Positions 55,764-64,000 of a stretch of DNA of 64,000 nucleotides are shown one piece after another (the stretch's first letter is position 1; the number at the start of each line of letters is the position of its first letter). The stretch comes from Amia ocellicauda (Eukaryota; Chordata; Actinopteri; Amiiformes; Amiidae), in contig NC_089855.1 of the NCBI RefSeq assembly GCF_036373705.1, positions 48,013,818-48,077,817 of the forward strand, read 5' to 3'. The translations under genes and the position numbers were made by a program. The notes under the pieces are model-generated. The model did no database searches and was not told where the DNA came from. It saw only the letters and a list, made by a program, of their open reading frames with translations.

Positions 55764-57220
55764 ATACAGCTCGCAATGTGACCCTGGCTGCTGCACACGT
55801 CGCTGCTGCACCAAAGAAGCCAGATACCTTCTCCTTCCAAAAGAGTAACCTGTTCTGGAAATATGCCCATGACACCGCCAGAGAAAACAACGTCAAGACA
55901 CCCTGCTTTGTGTGCTCCTTGATGCCTCATGGAACGGACTCTCCATTTCTTTTGAGTACTTTTGCACCCTTTGGACAATAATGAAGTAGACTGTTTGGTT
56001 CTGGCCGGAACTGGGAAAGTTGATCAAGTGTTAAGAAACAATTTTATTGTGTCCATATGTTATTCCTGTCAGCACTAGTAGTTCACTGGACCCTTTTATG
56101 TCGTACAGCATGTGCGCCTTCTGCGATGGCTATCCGGACTCCCCGCTCCTTTTTCCCTATGTTGGTCGAAACAGCATGACACCAATGGCACTTACACCGC
56201 TGTTGGAAATCTTCCCCTAACCTTATGTAATCACACCCACACTCCTCCTGTCTTAAACAGTGACAGTTCTGGGCTCACATGTTCCGGACAGCCCGATACC
56301 TGTAACACCACCTTCCCACTTTGGGGAACCTTTATCATTAAATATTGGTATTGGGTCTGTGGAAACAAAGCTTATTCTCACCTGCCCACTGACTGGTTAG
56401 GATTATGTACTTTTACGCGCTTAACAGGTGGCTTATGCATAGTTCATATTATGTTACACAACATAATAATAATATTTCATTGGTTAATGCGTTTGGGGAA
56501 AAAATAAAATTAAAGTTTGGCAGTGCAGGTGAAGATGTCATGCCTTGTGGGAATGTTATTGTCCGAGGATGTGTAACACAAATTGGCCACAGAATATAGC
56601 TAAGCATTTGAGGCGACACAAGAGGGCCGCCTCTGTTGATAGATCTGCATCTGAAGTACCTGAGGAACACTGTCTCACCACTAGGGCACGACGATTTTGG
56701 ACCTCAATGCTCTCTCCATTAGGAACTGTACAACAGTGGCATATTATTGAGCATTTACATTATAGATTGGCACAGTTTACTAATGACACTATTCTTGCTA
56801 TAGAGGCTATTAAGGCTGAATTAACGGCTACTCGTTTTATGATCACACAAAATAGACTAGTTCTTGATATGTTATTAGCTAAAGAAGGGGGTGTCTGTCA
56901 TTTGATAGGAGACCATTGCTATACATATATTCCCCCTAATGATGCCGAGGATGGTGATATAACTGCTGCCCTTAATGATATGAGAGCAGTGGGTTAAAGA
57001 ATTGGGTTAAAGACCTGGGGTTGGTGGTGGTTTCTTTTTGGTTGGATGGCCCCCTATATTACTGTGGCCATCCCGTGTATTGTTACTTTGCTTTTAATTA
57101 TGTGCTTTGGACCCTGTATTTGCATGTGCTTTCAAAAGTGTATGGCTCATCTGATATCCTCTTCCCTGGATGCACTTAACCCCAAACCATTGGGTGCATA
57201 TCGTGCTCAATTATTGTGAC
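55754..57220 (+). pseudogene. ERV envelope remnant
   Basis: It overlaps the end of integrase. The surface-subunit part (55754-56590) is broken by several stops and frame changes. The transmembrane-subunit part is better kept: a basic cleavage-type stretch near 56620, a heptad-repeat region and a CX6C loop near 56900-56925 of the gammaretrovirus-like TM type (the second Cys of the usual CX6CC is lost), then a stop at 56995-56997. Beyond the stop, a hydrophobic membrane anchor and Cys-rich tail continue in another phase to a TGA near 57220. The copy cannot make a complete envelope protein. Confidence 0.8.
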
Positions 57221-57285
57221 AACAGACCCACAACTGACATATTGGGTTAATGTGATGTGTACAACATCCCATTAAAGAGGGCAAC

Positions 57286-57825
57286 TGTTCGAAAATATAA
57301 GAAACCTTCCAGTAAGTTAGTAGTTAAAACCTGTTCTTATTAGGATTTATTTGCTCTTATTATGATTTCTCTGCTCAGACTTATCCATGTGGCACGCAGA
57401 AACTATTTCTGCTGCCGTGGCAAATTCTTTGGGTAACGAACCGAAATGATCTATTAACACGTTTTTATTAGTACAGTGTGTCCTTGGTACCAGCGCTTCC
57501 ATGTCTGAACTAATTACAATGAAAACCTTATTAATTATCACTTCCCGTGTCTCGGAACTGCCCCAGGACATATGCCAAGAAGATATCATCCAGTTTTGGG
57601 ACGGCCCCGAAACTCCTTTGAAATACTGCTTGTAGATGTATAAAAGGTTGTGTGAAACTCTCAATAAACGAAGATAAACGAGCAGACTTCAGTGTCTGTG
57701 AATATGTTCTTCCCGAGCGCTCGTCTCCTGCAGAAAAGTCTCATCTGTTACTGGAAGCACTCACTGGGGTGCCTGATTCACTGGGATCCGAAGGGTTGCT
57801 TCAACTGAAGCGTTGTACCTTAACA
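57286..57825 (+). repeat. 3' LTR (ERV), 540 bp
   Basis: It starts TGTTCGAAAA after a purine-rich AAAGAGGGCAAC stretch and ends CTTAACA. TATA-like GTATAAAAGG lies near 57637 and AATAAA at 57664-57669. Its last 228 bases match the 5' LTR remnant. Confidence 0.9.
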
Positions 57826-58110
57826 TATTTAAAAAAAATTTAAACTGTTATAAACAGACGATACATTTTGAGATCCTGCTTTAAAGGTTCACAGTGTAAC
57901 AGTTTACAGTAGTAACTGTATGTCATAACTTATTTTGTGATCTGATCAAAAGAATTACATCTGCCTAATATCAATGAAAAAGAGTGCCTGCAGGATTCCT
58001 ATAGAAAACAAACAAATGTAAACAATACAATAAATACAGATGTTGAATATTCTCAGATTCTTTTAACTTCGATTTCACAGGTTTTTCAGTTTGTTTGTAT
58101 TTGTCAGTCT

Positions 58111-60786
58111 TTATTTTTTAATGTCAAGGTTTTTCTGGAGGAAGATAAGCTGGTCAATGTGCCCAGATTTCAGGGCATTTCTATGTGCAGTAATGATGTC
58201 TCCTGCGGTGGAGAAGATTCTCTCAGCAGAGACGCTGGTGCCAGTAATGCACAGGAAACGCTTGGCTAGTCTTGATAGCTCAGGGTACTCATGTTCATGT
58301 TCTTTCCACCAACTGAGTGGGTTTTCTGGGAATGGCAAAGGTTTTTCTTCTCTAAACCTTTTAATCTCACCTGCAGCAGCAGCATGTGCAGATTGTGTTG
58401 ACATTAAGTCTTTAGAAGTGGCAAATACCGTTCCAAGCAAGTCAGCCAATGCACATGATCTCCTTGGTCTCTTCATGGGTAGCAGGGAGGGGGAGGCAGG
58501 GCCATCCTCATAGTTAGGTAGGTGATCATCAACGTCCTTTGACTGGTCAGTCTCCTCTACTGGACAGTATACCTCCTCTGGCTGCTGAAAAACATCAAAG
58601 CATCAAATCAGATATTATTTTGTTAGAATAAATTGGCATTAACAGTCACAACACAATCCGAGACCAAATTCATTATATTGCATATTTCTATTTTGTAAAT
58701 AATTATCCAAGTACAACTATTAAAACTAAATTAACATTTATTTTTATTTGTATTTGTGGTGGTCCCAAAGTCAGACATGCAAGAATAATGGAAGCAAGGC
58801 TTCAAAACCAGAACATTTATTGTCTTCCTAAAGATCCAGAACAAAACCAGTGTAGTCACAGCAACACACTCCGTAATCACAAACAGACAGGTGATAATCT
58901 CTACCAGGCTCTCCCTTACTAAGGCCCTTGAACCAGCTTTTATACTTTTGGCCACTTAGCCCCACCCTCTAGATCCAACCATTTAAAAAATAGGAATAAC
59001 TGTAAAAAACCTATCGAAGAACCCCAAAAATGTTACCAAAAATAAGTTTCAAAATAAACTTATAACAAAAAGTGGTATTCAATTCAAACCCAAAATCCAA
59101 AACCATAAACGAAAGGAACAACACTGCAAACAATATTGACCCCTCCCCATGTCAATAGTAAGGTGACTCAGGTTTTTAAAATCCCCTGTCAAGCCTCTGT
59201 AACCTCTATTCTACTTTCCCAAGATGGCTGCTCCACAGCCCCACCCCAGGTAAGCCTTTGTTTGGAAGGTCTGTTCTTTCCTAAACGCCTTAACACAGGG
59301 ATGGGCCTACTCCATCACAATATTAACTGATACACTTAAAAACTTTAATAAATTAGTCTGTTTTTATTATATACATTAATGTATTTACTTACATTCTGTT
59401 GCTTCTTTATGGCAGCCACCACAGCATCAGTCATTTTGGAGTAATCTTATTGATCTCTGTTTCAGAGAGAAAGGGTAGATCCTTAAACCTAGGATCAAGA
59501 GCTGATGCCATGGACAGTATATCTCATTGGTATATCTTTCCCAGATCTTGTGCTGTAGCAGCCTTGATGTCCTTCACTGTCTTTGTATCATCCAGGCTTT
59601 CTTCTGAGCCCATGACAAGCTTGGAATAAAGTGGTGCAATGACACAGAGTGGGCATGCTCTCTTCTGACATTACCAATGTGGCATCCTTCATTGGCTTCA
59701 GTGCCTTGAGCACTTCCTCGGCACATGTGATGTCAGCCTCGTTCAGTGTGAAGACATCCTTTTCACTCTTTCTGACCTCTGTTAAAATGAGTGCTGCATA
59801 GATGGCTGGTTGTTGTTCTAAAAATCTTTCTATCATGTCGTAAGAGCTATTCCACCTTGTGACAATGTCTGTGATTAACCTGTGTTTTGGTAACTGGAGC
59901 AGGTCTTGTTTGTGTTTTAGCTGGTTGCTGGCTGTGGTGCTACATCTGAAAAAGCTTGTAACACGTCTGATCCTGGCGAGTAGTCGCTCCACTGCTGGCA
60001 ATTTCAGTGCTTTCTGTGAGGCGAGATTCAGGCTATGTGCAAAACATCATATGTGGGTCATGTCTGCAAGTCCAGCTGTGACACTCATATTGGATGCATT
60101 GTCTGTTACAATCACGGGATCTTTTTCTTCCAACCCCCATTCAGTAATGTCCTCCATTAGTAATTCTGCAATGTTATCCCCTGTGTGGCTGTCATGCATC
60201 GCTCTTGTCTGTAGCACATACGAGACCAGATTCCACTCATTTTGTTATGTGAGGCGCTGTTATCGATTCAGTGGCCCGTGATGTCCAAGCATCACATGTC
60301 AAAGCGACTCTCTCAGCTGAGTTAAGATTTATTCCAGTACGCTCATTTTTACCTCCTTGTACAAGTTTGGCACAGCAATGTCCGTGATGTGTTGTCGGGA
60401 TGGTATTGTGTAGTGATTTCACCATAATATGGAAGCCTTCATTCTCTACAACACTGAGAGGGCACATATCTTTGCAAATGAAATAAATTATAGATTGAGT
60501 TATTTTGGATGCACGCGTTAAGGTCGGTGGTAACTTTGTATGAACATAATCCAGAGTGAGTTGAAGGGGATCCACTCTTTTAACGTTAGCTGTTTGCTGC
60601 TGTTGTTCTTTTAGCTGTACATCAGAATGGTGCCTCCTTACATGAGCTCTCAGATTTGTTGTGTACCCCAAATATTTTACGTTAGCATTGCGCATTTTAC
60701 ACACCACATGACTTTTGTCAATCTCTTTGTGCCTTCTCTATAATGAAAGCCGAGGCAGGAGCTGGAACAATTCTTTCATCTTCCAT
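58111..60786 (-). pseudogene. ZBED-type hAT transposase, defective
   Basis: It starts at 60786 with MEDERIVPAPASAFIIEK. A frameshift leads into a BED-finger segment (about 60707-60620) with TNLRAHVRRHH, in which the second metal-binding Cys of the usual CxxC is Arg. Next come the transposase core blocks: VALTCDAWTSRATES, SYVLQTRAMHDSHTGDN, VTDNASNMSV and HSLNLASQKAL, then DIVTRWNSSYDMIERFLEQQ at 59850 and KAATAQDLGK. An intron-like interval (59395 to 58587, GTAAGT...AG) follows KKQQN. The last exon encodes PLSWWKEHEHEYPELSRLAK and SAERIFSTAGDI, the hAT dimerisation domain. Frameshifts, a TGA at about 60050 and an insertion in the intron disable it. It resembles ZBED1/ZBED4/6-type proteins, which descend from such transposases. 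Confidence 0.87.
58587..59395 (-). other. Intron-like interval in the hAT transposase, with AT-rich repeats
   Basis: On the minus strand GTAAGTAAATAC at about 59395 and TTTTTCAG at about 58587 are good splice signals, and the protein reads across as KKQQN then QPEEVYCPVEE. The interval contains an unrecognised block (58735-59310) with no transposase similarity, possibly a further insertion. Confidence 0.5.
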
Positions 60787-61200
60787 TACTATTGAACTAT
60801 GTTTGCTAACACTAGGGGTGTGCCCTTACGCTACTTTCTGTCACAGTTTACGTTCAGAGATAACAAGACTGCTAGTATCTAGCGGTCTGGGTATAAACCC
60901 AAAACGGGGCCTGTTTTTCGGGGGGGGGATGTGCTGACGGAGTTTTCTCTGGTGAGAGTGGAGTGTGTGGGGGCCTTGCGGTCAATGCTGTGGATTCTAT
61001 TTAGTTGCCCCTTGGGGGACCCCTTTAGTCTTGGGGCCCCAGGTAGCTGCCTGGTTTGCCTTGTCGTAAGCTGCGCCTCTGTGAAGAACCAGTATAAGTG
61101 TTTTGTAGTAACTGTGTGAGGATTTTATTTTTATTCATGTTTTTACTTATCTATGTCTTATACATACTGCTGAAATGCCACCCTCCTAGAGTCACGTGAG
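60787..61200. mobile_element. hAT-type MITE remnant and flank
   Basis: A GC-rich block from about 60905 ends GCTGCGCCTCTG (61072-61083), the inverse of a CAGAGGCGCAGC terminus. It shares GAGTTTTCTC and G-rich runs with the block at 8640-8912. The 5' noncoding flank of the hAT transposase precedes it. Confidence 0.4.
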
Positions 61201-61238
61201 AGAAAGCACAGGCTGTCTCACACCCGGGGATCAGGGAT

Positions 61239-61445
61239 GTGGTATTCATAACGTTGCTCCTGATTGGCTGGATCATGACAGGAAGTGTGATATGGATGCT
61301 AGCCATGCATCTGTGGGTATTGCACGACAGAGGGCATAACTTCAGAGGAGCACCGGCTTACCATGTAAGCCAACCATTTGAACCCAGGTCCCTGCCCACT
61401 ATAGGCATTGGTGACAGTGATAGTGGAGGTCAGGTGCCCGAATAA
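61239..61445 (+). pseudogene. Short membrane-segment ORF before long LTR
   Basis: A 68-codon frame beginning MVFITLLLIGWIMTGSVIWM with one strong hydrophobic segment (residues 2-25) and a polar tail. It lies about 350 bases upstream of a polypurine tract and LTR-like end, the position of an env C-terminus in a retrovirus, but I cannot match it to a family. It may be unrelated. Confidence 0.25.
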
Positions 61446-61800
61446 CCTTTGAATTCCCAGTCACCTCCCTCTGTTAATTAACTTCCCCCTATGGTTACCG
61501 TCAATAACCATACTCAATATACTGAGTAATACTAATACCAATTTTTGTTTTGTTTTTATGTACTTGTGTTATAATATGTAACCTGTATATGTGTTAGTAT
61601 AGGATTTTCAAATTGATTGGAATACTTTCTGCTTAGATAATGAACTATTAGTTTGTTTTCTCTGATTTCTTGAAGTCATGAATGGTGAAGTCCACTGTTG
61701 AATTCTGTTACATAATTTTGAGATAAATGCTTAACGTCTTATTTTGTCTTGAAGGGGATAACATCCTTGTCGACCTCAGTCCCATTCAAGAAAAGGGGTA
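61446..61800 (+). other. Noncoding segment with polypurine tract
   Basis: AT-rich sequence ending in CAAGAAAAGGGG, a polypurine tract that stops two bases before the TGTAGCG start of the LTR-like element. No gene. Confidence 0.45.
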
Positions 61801-63513
61801 TGTAGCGTTAAGTGGGGGGGGTGTATTTTGATAAGAGCATTTTGGCTCTGAGCTGAAGCTCTGATCTAAAGAAGACCTCTCCCCCAAAGTTATCAGATTT
61901 CCTAAGCTCATCAGCATGTGAACTGTTCTATATCAAAGTGGCAGTCTTGGGAGGATGGCACCGAGAATGGGCCAAATGGCTTGGGATCCCTGCTGTGAAA
62001 TGTCTGGGGAAAAGGGCCTAGAGATAATAAAAAAGCTTTGAATTGGACGAGAGCCGAAATCCTGACACAGAGCTATGAACCCGGGCCAACCGGCATTTCC
62101 AAAAGATGACATGGATTGACATTAGTCATAAATCAAGCTCCCTCCAATATGACACTGGGGGCTGAAACCGAAATCCAATCTCACAAATTCAAGAACCAAT
62201 CACCTCTTGATCTGACAGGCGTATAAAGGGTAGCACATGGCATCTCTCTCTCTCTCACCTGAACCAGTAACTCGCTGCCACAGCTCTACCTGTAGCTCTG
62301 TTGCCAGAACTAGAACCGGAAACTAACCAAGTCTTTGCCGGCAACAGAAGAGTTAAACTGGGAGAAGGAGATTGAGCTGTACGAAGAATTATTTTAAAGG
62401 ACTTTATTAAATAAAGTGGAGTCTTACAGCTGGTCGACTGTATACGAAAGTGTCAGTCATTTAAATAGCTATTGAGTCTTAAGAAACTCGACCCTTGGAA
62501 CCAAACAGGGACCTGCTTTCCTCAAAGACTTTGTCTTCAAATAAGTACGGTGGAGATTCTGTGCACAACCTTGGAGCCTTCAAACCAGTGGAAAATCTGT
62601 TTGGAAAAGACTCTGTTTCGCGAAACCCCAACTTCCAGGTGCATCGACTGAGTGGAAGTTCTTGGACAAAGCCGAACCGGACTGCCTTTGTTCCAACCAC
62701 ACGGACCTCGTGCCGTGTGCTGTTATCTGAGCCCGAAGCCAGAGAGGCCTCTCTGCGACGAAATTCACATAAGTTTAACAGTTTGGAGTTTGTGATTCAT
62801 GACATTTGAGAAATCAATTAGAAATGTTAATCTGTGATTCATTTAGTTTTCTTAAATATAAATGTGTGTTGCATTAAACTGTTTTGTTGATAATTTTAGA
62901 AATAAAATCTGTCAATGCCGAGTATTTTTTTGTCTGAAATTGACACAAGTTAATAGACACCAGATTATTGGTGGCCCTGCCTATCCTTAATAATTGAATA
63001 ATGATCAGTTAAGGGAAATTGTGGTAACAAGTAATGATAGGATCTTTCTCGGCACCTAAACGTAAATGAGACTGATATATATATAACGAGAAGTTACCTG
63101 ACATAAATACTAACCTGCGTAGTTATTTAATGTCTGACTAACAATACTAATGAGAGACTCACCTTTGTCTTACTAGCCGGTATGGTAGTCAATGTGTTTA
63201 TAACCTTTTTTGTTTAACGATTTGTGTGATATCATATGCGATCCCATGGTCTTTGATTTGGTCACGGAAGTGATTTGTCTTTGATTTGTTGATCTAGAGT
63301 TGAATTTTAATTAATTTTTCCCTTTTGTATAATTAGTGTAGTGTTACATTTAGTCTTTGTTTTTGAATAAATTTGACAATTTATATCTTTGGAATTGGTG
63401 TCTGTGTCCAATTATTACAGAAATTGAGTTCAACAAGATTCCAGGATTCGTGATAAGGTGATACTATAAATTCACTTCTTTAATTTAAATTTATAAGTGT
63501 AACTTACGCTACA
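61801..63513 (+). mobile_element. Candidate long LTR (1713 bp), second retroelement
   Basis: The block begins TGTAGCGTTAAG and ends CTTACGCTACA, inverted termini with one base of difference, and starts right after a polypurine tract. It contains a TATA box (CGTATAAAGGG, 62219-62229), an AATAAA at 62408-62413 and another at 63365-63370 near the right end. Protein-coding potential is minimal. These features fit the 3' LTR of a retrovirus-like element with a long LTR, as in some foamy-like lineages. There is no second LTR copy in the window, so the identification rests on ends, tract and signals. Confidence 0.5.
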
Positions 63514-64000
63514 CTACCATCAGATATCTTATCAAAAATGATTGAGTTATCTCTCAATCTAGATATGTTAATGCTGGGGAGATTCAATAGAGTCTCACTC
63601 TTATTCTGTGAACTATCTAGACCATATCATCCCAACCTGTACATAAGAGAGGCACTTGCAGAGAGTTTGGAACTGGACAAAGAGAATGACGGTTCCATTA
63701 GTGTTATGAAGCTATACAAGGCAGTCACATAGCCTTCACACAGTACAAAGTGAAGGACATCTGCTGGAAGATGTAATGACCATTCTTTCTGTTTTTTTTT
63801 TTCGGTCAGCAGATAATTTCATTTTGATTCTATCAAGTTACTTTTTATATTTGTAAATTATTGGATGTTACTTTTCATTTGAGATTGAACTCTACCTCCA
63901 TCACCTTACCTCAATTTTGTCATAGGTACAGTACAGTATCAGAGACTTTAGATCTTTAAAAAGGGATCTAAAACCGTCCTTTATCACTATAAAGCTGAAA
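63514..64000. other. Window end, nothing firm
   Basis: A 64-codon frame (63538-63732) begins MIELSLNLDMLMLGRFNRVS but matches nothing I know. The rest is AT-rich. Confidence 0.35.

Larger units (their letters stand above)
50392..57825 (+). mobile_element. Endogenous retrovirus (gamma/epsilon-like), defective
   Basis: A 7.4-kb provirus remnant in the order partial 5' LTR (50392-50619), tRNA-Pro-type primer site, leader, gag, protease, polymerase, integrase, env and 3' LTR (57286-57825). The shared 228-base LTR part differs at about 8 positions (roughly 3.5%), which speaks for a fairly old insertion. Every reading frame carries stops, frameshifts or deletions, and the 5' LTR lacks most of U3. 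Polymerase also has an internal deletion and a ~0.5-kb AT-rich insertion. Nothing here can encode a complete virus. Confidence 0.93.

Overview
This is vertebrate nuclear DNA, most likely from a ray-finned fish. It contains spliced vertebrate genes with GT-AG introns, several Tc1/mariner elements, hAT-type transposons, CR1/L2-like LINE fragments, a tRNA-type fish SINE, a DIRS-like recombinase fragment and an endogenous retrovirus, plus a very high load of microsatellites and minisatellites. I cannot name the species.

Three host genes can be reconstructed exon by exon. ERP27 (minus strand, seven coding exons, 13159-17154) encodes a 256-residue ER-resident redox-inactive PDI relative ending in KSEL. 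PDE6H (plus strand, three coding exons, 34910-35801) encodes the 87-residue inhibitory gamma subunit of photoreceptor cGMP phosphodiesterase. A GPRC5-family orphan receptor, closest to GPRC5D by my reading (plus strand, three coding exons, 40458-43797), encodes 489 residues. In human the relatives of all three genes lie on chromosome 12p12-p13, so the gene order here looks like ancestral linkage. No evidence connects the three in one pathway.

Layout. 1-13 kb: intergenic DNA with CpG/YY1-type promoter-like patches, a candidate LTR, an intact DD36E Tc1/mariner element (3496-4716), a gypsy fragment and a SINE. 13-17.2 kb: ERP27, with introns filled by pyrimidine-rich minisatellites. 18.3-23.6 kb: transposon cluster, comprising a Tc1 element split by a GTF2IRD2-like hAT sequence, a second and disabled DD36E copy in inverted orientation, and a DD34E Tc1 element with a frameshift. 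25.4-26.8 kb: promoter-like CpG patch with two candidate first exons and a 551-bp MITE. 28-29.4 kb: a large tandem array that switches strand. 31.4-36.2 kb: PDE6H with a CR1-like LINE just upstream. 38.9-40.2 kb: CAGCA and trinucleotide arrays. 40.4-43.8 kb: the GPRC5 gene. 44-50 kb: MITEs, an L2/CR1 fragment and a DIRS-like fragment. 50.4-57.8 kb: a degenerate endogenous retrovirus, apparently inserted in a hAT element whose transposase remnant follows (58.1-60.8 kb). 61.2-63.5 kb: what looks like the 3' end of a second, unrelated LTR element with an unusually long LTR.

I found no operon-like or defence-type system. The most unusual content is the nested and paired transposon history: the inverted pair of equal-length DD36E elements, the ERV with a deletion and an insertion in pol, the long-LTR retroelement end, and the strand-switching tandem array. 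All calls rest on reading the sequence by eye; no database search was run.
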